A model generated the notes under the pieces. That model searched no databases. It was not told the DNA's origin and was given only the letters and a program-made list of their open reading frames with translations. Below are positions 51,492 to 60,445 of a DNA stretch of 64,000 nucleotides, piece by piece. The stretch's first letter is position 1. The number at the start of each line of letters is the position of its first letter. The translations under genes and the position numbers were made by a program. The stretch comes from CAIRDP01 sp037138335 (GTDB taxonomy: Bacteria; Bacteroidota; Bacteroidia; Bacteroidales; FEN-979). The stretch covers positions 68,262-132,261 of the forward strand of contig JBAXIO010000012.1 in assembly GCA_037138335.1 (NCBI GenBank), given 5' to 3'.

Positions 51492-52243
51492 TTTGTTTTC
51501 TGTAGTTCGACGGTTTTCACTATTTTCAAAGTGGTATAGAAAGCCGCAAGATAAGACCAGACAAAGCCCGGATAACCGTCCAGAATACCTCCCTTAAGAA
51601 AATAATAGATAAAGAAGCTGAGAGGAAACTTAAACGCAGCGGAAAATCCGGAATATCTTTTACCCCTTTTCGTAAGTTCTTCTGCCGCCTGTGATGTATA
51701 GATGTTTATCTTGTCAAGATGATGGCTGATGTCCCTGTAAGAATAATGCAATATGCGGTTTTTAAGCTTGCCTGCAGTCCCTTCACATACTATGCCTTCA
51801 TGAACGGCGGTGGTGGTAAATCTTCCTTTGCTGCGGTTGAACAGCCTGAGATGCATTTCATGGCCAAGCCCGCTATGCTTCATTATCCTTCCCAGATAGA
51901 CCAGTGAGAAGGGTATTGAATAAGCATCGTACTGCAGCCCCCCCGGTCCTGACATCCCGGCAAGTTCTTTCTGAAGCCCTGGGGTAAGAACCTCATCTGC
52001 ATCTACCGAAAGCACCCAGTCATTGACAGCATGGTCAACAGCAAATTGTTTCTGGCTTCCGTAACCGTCAAATTCCCTGGTAAACACCCGGCATCCCTGC
52101 TCACGGCAAATCTCGGCCGTGCGGTCTGTTGACCCGGAATCCACTACCACTATTTCGGCAGCAAATGATTTCAGCGAATCGAGGCAGCGCCTGACCTTAT
52201 CCTCTTCGTTTCTTGCTATAATGACTGCTGAAATCGATGGCAT
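51488..52243 (-). CDS. Family-2 glycosyltransferase (WaaE/KdtX-like)
   Basis: The 251-residue GT-A enzyme has ISAVIIARNEEDKVRRCLDS, the nucleotide-binding VVVDSGSTDRTAEICREQGC, the metal-binding DXD-type LSVDADEVLTPGLQKEL, and the acceptor region HEMHLRLFNRSKGRFTTTAV followed by HEGIVCEG. The layout matches LPS core glucosyltransferases of the WaaE/KdtX group. A C-terminal hydrophobic segment (FPLSFFIYYFLKGGILDGYP) suggests membrane association. It probably makes LPS core or another surface glycan with its two neighbours. Confidence 0.9.
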   Translation of the reverse strand: MPSISAVIIARNEEDKVRRCLDSLKSFAAEIVVVDSGSTDRTAEICREQGCRVFTREFDGYGSQKQFAVDHAVNDWVLSVDADEVLTPGLQKELAGMSGPGGLQYDAYSIPFSLVYLGRIMKHSGLGHEMHLRLFNRSKGRFTTTAVHEGIVCEGTAGKLKNRILHYSYRDISHHLDKINIYTSQAAEELTKRGKRYSGFSAAFKFPLSFFIYYFLKGGILDGYPGFVWSYLAAFYTTLKIVKTVELQKTK

Positions 52244-52247
52244 ATAA

Positions 52248-53042
52248 CTAAAGTTCTATTTTAAACCTGTCCCAGTCCATTCCAACTGTAAAAGATCCCC
52301 TGTATACTTCAAGGTCCTGCTTTGAAAGTGTAACAATATTCACCGCCTCTTCCCCCAGGGGTGCTGACGAGAGAATATTCCCTTTGCTGTCAACAGCCAT
52401 TGAATCTCCTGAATGAAATGTGCCGTGACCGTCTTCCCCTATCCTGTTAACCCCGATACAGTAAACCTGGTTCTCCATGGCACGGGCGGCAAGAAGTGTT
52501 TTCCATACATGCGAGCGGCTTGCAGGCCAGTTGGCCACATACACAAGTACATCATATTCGTACTTGTCGTCAGTATACGAATTCTTGCTCCATACCGGGA
52601 ACCTGAGGTCATAACATACAAGGGGGCGTATATTCCAGCCTTTTACTTTCACAACCAGCCTTTGACCCCCCCCGCTGATGATCCTGTATTCTTCGCTTAA
52701 ACGGAACAAATGCCGTTTATCGTACATTTCCACTTTCCCTCCGGGATGGACAGCAACAAGGCGGTTGAAAAATCCCTCTCCGGTTTTTACAAGAAGACTT
52801 CCAATGATGACAGCATCGAGATCCCCTGCTTTTTTCAGGAGATAGGCGACTCCTTCACCCTCCATACCCTCTGCAAAGGCTTCAGGGTTGATCGAGAACC
52901 CGGTATTGAACATCTCGGGCAGGATGATCAGATCGGCCTTTTCATTCAATTTTGCAAAATGCCCATCGAAACGTTTCAGGTTAGCGGTTTTGTCTTCCCA
53001 GCTAAGCCCGGTCTGAATATAGGCCACTCTTAAATCAGGCAT
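52248..53042 (-). CDS. Nitrilase-superfamily amidohydrolase (omega-amidase-like)
   Basis: The protein has 264 residues from the ATG at 53040-53042 (MPDLRVAYIQTGLSWED). The longer upstream frame carries no family features. The catalytic triad is visible as Glu in ADLIILPEMFNTGFS, Lys in VEMYDKRHLFRLS and Cys in RPLVCYDLRFPVWSKN. ILSSAPLGEEAVNI is near the C-terminus. This is the YafV/Nit2 type, which hydrolyses alpha-keto acid omega-amides such as 2-oxoglutaramate. It lies 4 nt upstream of the glycosyltransferase and is divergent from pgk. Confidence 0.92.
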   Translation of the reverse strand: MPDLRVAYIQTGLSWEDKTANLKRFDGHFAKLNEKADLIILPEMFNTGFSINPEAFAEGMEGEGVAYLLKKAGDLDAVIIGSLLVKTGEGFFNRLVAVHPGGKVEMYDKRHLFRLSEEYRIISGGGQRLVVKVKGWNIRPLVCYDLRFPVWSKNSYTDDKYEYDVLVYVANWPASRSHVWKTLLAARAMENQVYCIGVNRIGEDGHGTFHSGDSMAVDSKGNILSSAPLGEEAVNIVTLSKQDLEVYRGSFTVGMDWDRFKIEL

Positions 53043-53085
53043 GAAGAATTGATTGAATTTCAGGGTAAAATTAAAAAGATATGCA

Positions 53086-53112
53086 TTGTGCGGGGTAAAA
53101 ATTTTAATTTTG
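53086..53112 (+). promoter_or_regulatory. Promoter of pgk
   Basis: TAATTTTG (53105-53112), 23 nt before the pgk ATG, with TTG at 53086-53088. The spacing of 16 nt is shorter than the 19-20 nt seen elsewhere. Confidence 0.45.
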
Positions 53113-53135
53113 CCGGAGTTTATAAAACTAATACT

Positions 53136-54326
53136 ATGAAAACTATTGATGATTTTAATTTTGCTGGTAAACGGGCGCTGATCAGGGTCGATTTCAATGT
53201 TCCCCTTGATGCCCAGTATAATATAACAGACGGGACAAGGATAGATGCTACTATCCCCACGATCAACAAGATCCTGAGCGGGGGAGGTTCGGTTATTCTC
53301 ATGTCGCATCTTGGCAGGCCTAAAGGCGGCCCGGAAGAAAAATTTTCCCTGAAGCATATCCTTCCTTATTTGTCGGATAAACTGAAACGCCCGGTTCAGT
53401 TTGCCGATGACTGCATCGGTGAATCGGCTCTTAAGCTTTCAGCCGCCCTTAAACCCGGAGAGGTTCTTCTTCTCGAGAACCTGAGGTTCTACAAGGAAGA
53501 GGAAAAAGGCGACGAGGCCTTCGCAGGCAAACTCGCCAAGCTGGGCGACATGTATGTGAATGATGCTTTCGGCACAGCCCACCGTGCACATGCTTCCACG
53601 GCCATTATCGCCAAATTCTTCCCTGAAACGAAAATGTTCGGGTATGTTATGAGTAGCGAAATCCTTAATCTGGATAAATGTGTAAAGGATGCAAAGCGCC
53701 CCTTTACTGCCATTCTTGGCGGTGCCAAGGTTTCTACCAAAATTGAGATCATCAATCACCTGATGGACAAAGTCGACAACCTGATCATTGGCGGCGGGAT
53801 GATGTTTACATTTATCAGGGCCCTCGGCGGGGAAACAGGAGCCTCCCTCGTTGAAGACGAATACATAGAACTTGCAAAGAACATCATTGAAGGTGCCAAA
53901 TCGCTGGGAGTGAACCTGTATATTCCACCGGATGCAATTATTGCCGATGCTTTTTCCAACGACGCCAATAAAAAACTGGCCAGCGCTTATGATATCCCGT
54001 TACCATGGCTCGGCCTTGACATCGGACCTTCATCTATCGCGAAATTCCGTCATGTCATTGAAAAATCCTCTACCATCTTATGGAATGGCCCGATGGGTGT
54101 TTTTGAGATGACTAATTATGAAGAAGGTACCAAAAGCATTGCGCTGGCCATCGCGGAAGCCACTGCGAATGGTTCATTTTCACTCGTTGGCGGAGGGGAT
54201 TCCGTGGCTGCCGTAAACAAATACGAACTGGCCGACAAAGTCAGCTATGTATCTACAGGTGGCGGTGCCATGCTGGAATACATCGAAGGCAAGGAATTGC
54301 CCGGCATCAAAGCGATACTGGATTAA
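53136..54326 (+). CDS. pgk: Phosphoglycerate kinase
   Basis: The glycolytic enzyme has 396 residues from the ATG at 53136 (MKTIDDFNFAGKRALIRVDF), the usual PGK length. Family segments are RVDFNVPLD, SHLGRPKGGPEEKFSL, LLENLRFYKEEEKGD, NDAFGTAHRAHASTA, the ATP-site region NGPMGVFEMTNYEEGT and the C-terminal GGGDSVAAVNKYELADKVSY with STGGGAMLEYIEG. It converts 1,3-bisphosphoglycerate and ADP to 3-phosphoglycerate and ATP. It is monocistronic and convergent with cvpA. Confidence 0.98.
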   Translation: MKTIDDFNFAGKRALIRVDFNVPLDAQYNITDGTRIDATIPTINKILSGGGSVILMSHLGRPKGGPEEKFSLKHILPYLSDKLKRPVQFADDCIGESALKLSAALKPGEVLLLENLRFYKEEEKGDEAFAGKLAKLGDMYVNDAFGTAHRAHASTAIIAKFFPETKMFGYVMSSEILNLDKCVKDAKRPFTAILGGAKVSTKIEIINHLMDKVDNLIIGGGMMFTFIRALGGETGASLVEDEYIELAKNIIEGAKSLGVNLYIPPDAIIADAFSNDANKKLASAYDIPLPWLGLDIGPSSIAKFRHVIEKSSTILWNGPMGVFEMTNYEEGTKSIALAIAEATANGSFSLVGGGDSVAAVNKYELADKVSYVSTGGGAMLEYIEGKELPGIKAILD

Positions 54327-54339
54327 AGACTCCTTTTTT

Positions 54340-54870
54340 TTACCTGGGATTTCCGGGTTTCATCTCATCATTCAGAAACGGGAAATGAATATTTGTTCCC
54401 AGTCCTGACATTATCTTAGGAAAGACCTGTTCGACGGTAATCATTGTCAGGGACCCTTTGCGGTCTTCAGCCGTGATCCATTTCTGCTTTTTATCTATGG
54501 CAAAGAGGATGAACAGGATGATGCTTGCCAGGACAACCCCTTTGACCAGCCCAAGCATAGCACCGGCCAGTTTGTTTATGAACCCCATGCCGACAAGATC
54601 CACGATCTTTTCCATCACTTTGGCCACCATAAGCACCAGGATGACCACGACCAGGAAAGTAAGCGAGAATGAAAGAATCGGGAGCCAGGTCCTGGAAGGA
54701 TGAAAATTGTCCTGCAGCAAGGCCTGTATGAAGTTTGAAAAATGGACCGCGAGATAAATCCCGAGGATGAGCGCGGCCAGTGAAGCCAGGCTGATGATAA
54801 ACCCTTTCCGGAAACCGTTTATTACAAACAAGGCCAGGAAGCCCAGGATAAGAACATCAAAAAAATTCAT
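54340..54870 (-). CDS. CvpA-family membrane protein
   Basis: The 176-residue protein has four transmembrane helices (FDVLILGFLALFVINGFRKG, LASLAALILGIYLAVHFSNF, SFSLTFLVVVILVLMVAKVM, AGAMLGLVKGVVLASIILFI) and the CvpA pattern F-x-x-G-F-x-x-G-F near the N-terminus. The family is linked to colicin V export and envelope stress; its mechanism is unknown. Its start overlaps the mlaF stop by four bases, so it belongs to the mlaE-mlaF-cvpA operon. Confidence 0.88.
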   Translation of the reverse strand: MNFFDVLILGFLALFVINGFRKGFIISLASLAALILGIYLAVHFSNFIQALLQDNFHPSRTWLPILSFSLTFLVVVILVLMVAKVMEKIVDLVGMGFINKLAGAMLGLVKGVVLASIILFILFAIDKKQKWITAEDRKGSLTMITVEQVFPKIMSGLGTNIHFPFLNDEMKPGNPR

Positions 54871-55613
54871 TTTCTAAGTCTTTTGGTTAGCTCTGTCCCG
54901 AATACAAAATCATTCAATTCCTTATTCCCCATATGGAGTATCTCCTCCTTGTTACCCGACCACCAGATCTGGCCCTGGTAAATGAATTCAATGGAATCCC
55001 CGATTGAAAGGACTGAATTCATATCATGCGTATTGACAATGGTGGTAATACCGTATTCATAGGTAAGCTCCTGGATCAGCAGGTCGATCACATTGGAAGT
55101 CTGAGGATCGAGGCCTGAGTTCGGCTCATCACAGAAAAGGTATTTCGGGTTCATGACTATCGCCCTTGCAATTGCAACACGCTTTTTCATTCCACCGCTC
55201 AGTTCCGAAGGCATCAGCTTATTCCTGTTTTCAAGGTTGACCCGTTTCAGCACGAAATTCACTCTCTCAATTTTCTCCTCTGCCGGTTTTTTCGTGAACA
55301 TATTGAGCGGGAACATGACGTTTTCTTCGACAGTCATTGAATCGAACAATGCGGCGCCCTGGAACAGCATTCCAAGTTCCTGGCGGATCTCCTTTCTCTG
55401 TTCAATATTCATAGCCGAGAAATTCCTGCTGTCATAAAGCACCTGGCCGCTGTCGACTTCAAACAGGCCCACCAGGCATTTCATCAATACGGTCTTGCCC
55501 GAACCGCTCTGGCCGATGATAAGGTTGGTCTTCCCGGGATGGAATGTACATGAGACATCCCGGAGCACGTGGTTGTCGCCGAAAAACTTGTTGATGTTCC
55601 TTCCTTCTATCAT
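54867..55613 (-). CDS. mlaF: MlaF-like ABC transporter ATPase
   Basis: The 248-residue ATPase has Walker A (IIGQSGSGKTVLMKCL), the signature motif LSGGMKKRVAIARAI, Walker B (YLFCDEPNSGLDPQTSNVID) and the His switch (IVNTHDMNSVL). FQGAALFDSMTVEENVMFPL is typical of the Mla/Ttg2A group that moves phospholipids between the membranes. Its start overlaps the mlaE stop (ATGA). The MlaD-type lipid-binding partner is not in the window. Confidence 0.93.
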   Translation of the reverse strand: MIEGRNINKFFGDNHVLRDVSCTFHPGKTNLIIGQSGSGKTVLMKCLVGLFEVDSGQVLYDSRNFSAMNIEQRKEIRQELGMLFQGAALFDSMTVEENVMFPLNMFTKKPAEEKIERVNFVLKRVNLENRNKLMPSELSGGMKKRVAIARAIVMNPKYLFCDEPNSGLDPQTSNVIDLLIQELTYEYGITTIVNTHDMNSVLSIGDSIEFIYQGQIWWSGNKEEILHMGNKELNDFVFGTELTKRLRK

Positions 55614-56353
55614 CCCAGCAGGAGTTGAGTGAGCACAAGGTTGAACAGGATGATTACGATACTGCTGACTACCACCGCTTTGGTACTGGCCTGCCCTACT
55701 TCAAGGGCTCCCCCCTGGGTCTGGTAACCAAAAAATCCGGAGACCGTGGCGATGATGAAAGCGAAAAAGATCGTCTTCGTGAGAGCATAAAAAATCGTGA
55801 AGGCCTCAAAATCAATCCGGATCCCGTGAATGTAGTCATGCATGCTTACCAGTTTCGAAAACATCATGGCGGCCCCTCCGCCAATAATTCCAAGCCACAT
55901 GCTGAACACGATAAGCACCGGGTATATCAGGACGGAAGCAACGACCTTTGGAAAAATAAGGTAGTTGGCCGAATTTACCCCCATGATCTCGAGGGCGTCG
56001 ATCTGCTCGGTAACCCTCATGGTGCCTATCTGTGAGGCTATGCGCGACCCGACTTTGCCGGCCAGGATAAGACAGATTACCGTGGGTGAAAACTCGAGGA
56101 TAATCGATTGCCGGGTAGTGAATCCAACCATCGACATAGGGATGAGGGGGCTGTCGATATTGTATGCCGTTTGAATGGCAACGACTGCGCCCATGAATAC
56201 TGAGATGAAGGCTACTATGCCCAAAGAATCCAGCCCGAGCTGGTCGATCTCAAAAAAAAGCTGCTGCCAGAACAGCTTGCCTTTCTGGGGCTTTGTGAGA
56301 ACGCGCCGCATCAGCAGCACGTAACTTCCTAGGGTTGAGAGGGGCCTTAACAT
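55610..56353 (-). CDS. mlaE: MlaE-like ABC transporter permease
   Basis: The 247-residue permease of the MlaE family has an N-terminal amphipathic segment, about five helices, and the conserved LAGKVGSRIASQIGTMRVTE followed by QIDALEIMGVNSANYLIFP, which couples to MlaF. FFGYQTQGGALEVGQASTKA precedes the last helix. It takes part in glycerophospholipid transport that keeps outer-membrane lipid asymmetry. First gene of mlaE-mlaF-cvpA. Confidence 0.93.
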   Translation of the reverse strand: MLRPLSTLGSYVLLMRRVLTKPQKGKLFWQQLFFEIDQLGLDSLGIVAFISVFMGAVVAIQTAYNIDSPLIPMSMVGFTTRQSIILEFSPTVICLILAGKVGSRIASQIGTMRVTEQIDALEIMGVNSANYLIFPKVVASVLIYPVLIVFSMWLGIIGGGAAMMFSKLVSMHDYIHGIRIDFEAFTIFYALTKTIFFAFIIATVSGFFGYQTQGGALEVGQASTKAVVVSSIVIILFNLVLTQLLLG

Positions 56354-56433
56354 AAATCCACTGCTAAGATACCATTTTTATTAAAATTAACGTTTTAATG
56401 GGGAATCTGGTATTTTTATACTGTTGATAAACT

Positions 56434-56613
56434 ATGCGGAAGTTTTTTATTCAGTGGTGGTTTTTCCTGATCTTTGCAGCGGTGCTCATCGTTGCGGCTT
56501 CTTCCTGTTCCTCCCGGCGATACCCATCCCGTTCTAAACAAAAACATCCGAAAAATTGCAACTGCCCTTCATTCGGCTATTTGAGAGAAAGGCCGACAAC
56601 CTTTACCTGCTGA
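56434..56613 (+). CDS. Small CNCP-motif lipoprotein
   Basis: The 59-residue protein has a signal and lipobox (FAAVLIVAASSCSS), a basic stretch (RRYPSRSKQKHPK) and a short cysteine motif NCNCPSFGY before the end at TGA 56611-56613. The last 58 nt overlap the next gene in another frame. Small lipoproteins with a C-x-C-P motif at this place, just before a SprT-like gene, look familiar from other Bacteroidetes, which supports it as a real gene. The function is unknown. Confidence 0.65.
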   Translation: MRKFFIQWWFFLIFAAVLIVAASSCSSRRYPSRSKQKHPKNCNCPSFGYLRERPTTFTC

Positions 56614-57287
56614 GCCCTGCCAAAATCGAAAGACTGTTCGGGAACTTTATCCCGGAGGCAGCCATGGATATGCTCATAGTTTGCCTTCAGGGACATTCCC
56701 TTGATTGCAGGGTTGTCAACAAGAGATCCACAAAGGCGGGGGATTTTCGTCAGCCACGAAACGGCCAGCCTTCCAGGATCACTGTTAACGGGGATCTCAA
56801 TCGCTACGCTTTCCTTTTAACGCTGATTCATGAAATAGCCCATTTCTTCGTTTACCTTGATACTGAAAAGGCCAATACTTTTTTAATCCGCAAACACAGG
56901 CCCCTGCCTCATGGGAAGGAATGGAAAAAACGGTTTACCGGCCTGATCCAGCCATTTTTAAGCATGAATGTATTCCCGCTGGAAGTTGAAAAAGCCCTCG
57001 TCTCCTATTTTGAGGCCCCTAAAGCTTCAGCTTCTGCCGACAGCAGGCTCCAGAGATTATTGCAGGCTTACGACCCCCCCGGTGAATTTATTAGGATCAC
57101 CGACATTCCTGAAGGCGGGCTGTTCATGACAGGATCCGGAAGGGTTTTCGTAAAAATGGACAGGTTGAGAAAGCGCTACCGCTGCAGGTGTTACAAATCG
57201 CGGAAGATGTATCTTTTCAGCCCAGAAGCAATGATTTTGCCGGTAAAAAGCGAGAGGGAGGAAAAATATTGTAATTCGTCGGGATAA
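56556..57287 (+). CDS. SprT-like zinc metalloprotein
   Basis: The protein has up to 243 residues if translation begins at the TTG at 56556. The conserved-looking LPFIRLFERKADNLYLLSPA lies right after it, and the first ATG comes only at residue 37, so a non-ATG start inside the preceding gene is likely. The zinc site is TLIHEIAHFFVY (His92, Glu93, His96) with a third ligand in PLPHGKEWKK (His119). The C-terminal part has a cysteine pair (YRCRCYKSRKMYLFSPEA). The SprT fold is used in DNA-protein crosslink proteases; the bacterial role is unclear. manC follows. Confidence 0.82.
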   Translation: MQLPFIRLFERKADNLYLLSPAKIERLFGNFIPEAAMDMLIVCLQGHSLDCRVVNKRSTKAGDFRQPRNGQPSRITVNGDLNRYAFLLTLIHEIAHFFVYLDTEKANTFLIRKHRPLPHGKEWKKRFTGLIQPFLSMNVFPLEVEKALVSYFEAPKASASADSRLQRLLQAYDPPGEFIRITDIPEGGLFMTGSGRVFVKMDRLRKRYRCRCYKSRKMYLFSPEAMILPVKSEREEKYCNSSG

Positions 57288-57299
57288 TAATTAAGTTTG
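57269..57299 (+). promoter_or_regulatory. Promoter of manC
   Basis: TTG (57269-57271), a 20-nt spacer, TAAGTTTG (57292-57299); the ATG is at 57319. A good match to the Bacteroidetes promoter. It overlaps the last codons of the SprT-like gene. Confidence 0.65.
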
Positions 57300-57318
57300 C
57301 AATAGAATAACAGAGGAT

Positions 57319-58416
57319 ATGGCAAAATCTAAGCACAATTTCTGCGTGATTATGGCCGGCGGTATCGGCGCCCGCTTCTGGCCCATGAGCAGGACCAGCC
57401 ACCCTAAACAGTTTATCGACATACTGGGTACGGGGGAAACCCTGATACAGCAAACGTTCAGGAGGTTCAAGAAGATCTGTCCCCTGGAAAACATTTATGT
57501 CGTTACAAACGATATTTATTTTGACCTCGTAAGGCAGCAGATCCCCGAGATGCTGCCTGACCAGATCCTCCTGGAGCCCTCACGGCGAAATACGGCTCCT
57601 TGCATTGCCTATGCAAACTACCGTATCCTCTTGCGTGATGAGGACGCCAGGATTGTCGTGGCCCCTTCCGATCATATCATCCTCAAGGAAGATATCTTTA
57701 TAGCAAACATCAAATCGGCCCTGGAAGCTTCTTCGGATCATGACTGGCTCCTGACGCTGGGGATCAGGCCAAGCCGTCCCGATACGGGTTACGGATACAT
57801 CCAATACCTCGAAGGGACTGTTTATCCGAAGGACCCGCATATCAGGCGTGTGAAAACATTTACCGAGAAGCCCGATCATGGCCTTGCCGTAACTTTCCTG
57901 AAGTGCGGTGACTTCCTCTGGAACTCGGGGATTTTCATTTGGTCGGTTAAAAGCATAATGAAAGCCTTTGAAGAACACCTTCCCGAGGTGGACATCCTGT
58001 TTAAAAAAGGGGCCAAAGTTTACAATACCCCAAAAGAAAAACCCTTTATCAGGGACACTTATACTGTCTGTAAAAGCATTTCCATTGACTACGGCGTAAT
58101 GGAAAAAGCCAGCAATGTATATGTTCTTGCTGCAGATTTCGGCTGGTCGGACCTGGGGACCTGGGGCTCTTTATTTGAGAACCGGCCCAAGGACAAGCAT
58201 TCGAATGCCGTTGTCGGGAAGAATGTCATTCTGTACGATTCCACAAACTGCATAGTGAACCTGCCTAATGACAAGGTTGCGGTCCTGGAAGGCCTTACAG
58301 ATTATATAGTGGTGGAAGCCGACAATGTGCTTCTTGTATGCCGCAAATCGGATGAGCAGCAGATACGCCAGTTCGTAAACGATGTAAGGCTGGAGAAAGG
58401 CGAGAAATACGTTTAG
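57319..58416 (+). CDS. manC: Mannose-1-phosphate guanylyltransferase
   Basis: The 365-residue enzyme forms GDP-mannose from GTP and mannose-1-phosphate. The pyrophosphorylase signature GGIGARFWPMSRTSHPKQF is near the N-terminus (about 14-32), followed by EPSRRNTAPCIAYANYR, VVAPSDHIILKEDIF, FTEKPDHGLAV, FLWNSGIFIWSV, SIDYGVMEKASNVYVLAADF and GWSDLGTWGSL. There is no fused isomerase domain (about 470 residues would be expected), so it is the short form common in Bacteroidetes. It supplies mannose or fucose precursors for surface glycans such as those of 49011-52243. Confidence 0.96.
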   Translation: MAKSKHNFCVIMAGGIGARFWPMSRTSHPKQFIDILGTGETLIQQTFRRFKKICPLENIYVVTNDIYFDLVRQQIPEMLPDQILLEPSRRNTAPCIAYANYRILLRDEDARIVVAPSDHIILKEDIFIANIKSALEASSDHDWLLTLGIRPSRPDTGYGYIQYLEGTVYPKDPHIRRVKTFTEKPDHGLAVTFLKCGDFLWNSGIFIWSVKSIMKAFEEHLPEVDILFKKGAKVYNTPKEKPFIRDTYTVCKSISIDYGVMEKASNVYVLAADFGWSDLGTWGSLFENRPKDKHSNAVVGKNVILYDSTNCIVNLPNDKVAVLEGLTDYIVVEADNVLLVCRKSDEQQIRQFVNDVRLEKGEKYV

Positions 58417-58437
58417 GATGCCGGGGCTCCGGGGAAA

Positions 58438-58481
58438 AATATCAGGGGCCGCCGCGGATTCCCGCGGCGGCCCCTGATATT
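58438..58481. terminator. Bidirectional hairpin terminator between manC and the S9 peptidase
   Basis: Perfect 20-nt arms at 58438-58457 and 58462-58481 with a 4-nt loop; core AGGGGCCGCCGCGG pairs with CCGCGGCGGCCCCT. Flanked by AAAAAT on one side and TAATT on the other. It lies between two convergent stops (58416 and 58503) and can serve both. Confidence 0.85.
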
Positions 58482-58502
58482 AATTCAGCTAAAACCAGCA
58501 AA

Positions 58503-60419
58503 CTATTTTTTCAGGTGTTCCCCAAGGAACTTCTCCATCCCCCTGTAAAAATCAAAACGGTTCTCTTCATTGTGGAAACCATGGCCTTCATTGTCCTTTA
58601 CCATGTATTCTACAACAACGCCTTTCTTTTTCAAAGCTTCAACCATCTGGTCCGACTCGGCCTTGTTGACCCTTGGGTCGTTCGCACCCTGGGCGATGAA
58701 CAAAGGCGTCTTGATCCTGTCGACATGGAAAACAGGAGAAACCGAAGCCAGCAATGCACTGTCTTTCTTGGGGTCCCCTACCATCTCGTGGAACATGTCG
58801 AGCATTGGTTTCCAGTAAGGAGGAATCGTGTTCATAAAAGTGAACATGTTGGAAACACCAACATAATCAACAGCTGCAGCATACTGATCAGGGTCTTTCA
58901 CTATGCCCATCAAAGTTGCATATCCACCGTAGCTCCCACCATAAATGGCAACCCGTTTTGGATCTGCAATGCCTTTGTCAACCAGCCACTTCAGCCCGTC
59001 ACTCACATCGTCCTGCATAGTCAGCCCCCATTGCTTGAACGAATCTTCCCAGAATTTCCTCCCGTACCCGGTGGAACCCCTGAAATTCATCTGTAGAACA
59101 GCATAACCGCGGTTTGCAAGGAACTGTATCTCGGGATTGAACCCCCAGCTGTCGCGGGCCCACGGGCCTCCGTGAGGGTTGACTACCACGGGAAGGTCCT
59201 TCGCATTTTCCATGGTATACCCGTTCGGAAGGGTCAGGTAACCCTGGATGGTAAGGCCGTCGCGAGATTTGTACTCGATCGGGACCATCTGCGCAAGTTC
59301 TTCTGCCTTGAGCCATGGCCCGATATCGGCGATCTTTGTGAGTTTGTCGGCTGTTTTGTCGTAAATGTAATACGCCCCGAGGGACCTGTCACTGTATACC
59401 CTGACGATAAACTTATCTTCAGCTTTCGTGCTCCAGGGAATATTCACGCTGAGATCGCCTACTTCTTTCTGGACGCGATCGTACACTTTCCTGGTTTCTT
59501 CGTCAAAGAAATACCTCTCCGCTTTGGAAGATTCATAATCGGCCGATGTGAGAACCTTGCGTTTCTTCGAGTAATTCAGTCCCGTCACATCAAAATTGGG
59601 GTTTTCATAAAGCGTTTTGATCTCCTTGCCATTGGCAATATCAAATTCGCAAACCACAGCCTTGTCCCTGCCAAGATTTGAAATTGCATACACATTCTTG
59701 TTGTCGAAGGTGAAAAATACAGGCGATACGTTTTCTTTAAAACTGGTTGTAAGAACCGGTTTGAATTTGTCGGTTTCTTTTTCCCTGTAAAGGATTTGTG
59801 TGTTAACCCCATCAACAATTGCAGTAGCCACGCGGAGTTTCCCTTCATGGTCCATCATCCAGCCCTGGATGTTGCCGGGGTTTTCGGCAAGTTGTTTCAT
59901 GTCACCCGTCACGATGTTCAGGCGGAAGGGGTCAAAAACCTGGGGATTCCTTTTATTCAGGCCAATGAGCACTTCATCGGGGAAATTCTCCATCTCGTCA
60001 AAAACCTCAGTACGAACCTTTGGAAAATCAGTAAAGCACTTCAGGTTGCTGCCGTCAACATTTACCCCGTAAAGACGGAAATTCTCATCCCCTCCTGTGT
60101 CCTTCAGGAAAAGGATACGGGTGGGATTCTTCCAGAAATAATTGGAAATATCGCGGTCGGTCTCAGAAGTCAGCCTCACGGCGCTGTCTTTTCCGATCTC
60201 CTGTACGTAAATATTCATCCTTTTCTGATAAGGTGCCATATAGGAGAAGTATTTCCCGTCGGGCGAGATCTGGTAACGTGCTTTCTCGGGATTCTTAAAA
60301 AAGTCCTCAAGCTGGATCTGGCGCACCTGCGCAGGTTTACCCGGCTTGCATCCCTCCATCATAAATGACAGGGCTAAAATCCCTGGAAGTATCAGGGACA
60401 ACATGAATTTTTTTCTCAT
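58503..60419 (-). CDS. S9-family prolyl-oligopeptidase-like peptidase (lipoprotein)
   Basis: The 638-residue protein has a lipobox (SFMMEGCKPGK), so it is probably anchored in the cell envelope. The N-terminal half is a beta-propeller (RYQISPDGKYFSYMAPYQKR onward). The C-terminal alpha/beta-hydrolase domain has VVNPHGGPWARDSWGFNPEI, nucleophile Ser496 in IYGGSYGGYATLMG, Asp581 in AQGANDPRVNKAES and His613 in DNEGHGFHNEENRF. It cleaves short peptides, probably after proline or with dipeptidyl/acylaminoacyl specificity. Confidence 0.95.
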   Translation of the reverse strand: MRKKFMLSLILPGILALSFMMEGCKPGKPAQVRQIQLEDFFKNPEKARYQISPDGKYFSYMAPYQKRMNIYVQEIGKDSAVRLTSETDRDISNYFWKNPTRILFLKDTGGDENFRLYGVNVDGSNLKCFTDFPKVRTEVFDEMENFPDEVLIGLNKRNPQVFDPFRLNIVTGDMKQLAENPGNIQGWMMDHEGKLRVATAIVDGVNTQILYREKETDKFKPVLTTSFKENVSPVFFTFDNKNVYAISNLGRDKAVVCEFDIANGKEIKTLYENPNFDVTGLNYSKKRKVLTSADYESSKAERYFFDEETRKVYDRVQKEVGDLSVNIPWSTKAEDKFIVRVYSDRSLGAYYIYDKTADKLTKIADIGPWLKAEELAQMVPIEYKSRDGLTIQGYLTLPNGYTMENAKDLPVVVNPHGGPWARDSWGFNPEIQFLANRGYAVLQMNFRGSTGYGRKFWEDSFKQWGLTMQDDVSDGLKWLVDKGIADPKRVAIYGGSYGGYATLMGIVKDPDQYAAAVDYVGVSNMFTFMNTIPPYWKPMLDMFHEMVGDPKKDSALLASVSPVFHVDRIKTPLFIAQGANDPRVNKAESDQMVEALKKKGVVVEYMVKDNEGHGFHNEENRFDFYRGMEKFLGEHLKK

Positions 60420-60445
60420 AATCGGTTCATTTTAAGTTCCTGTCA

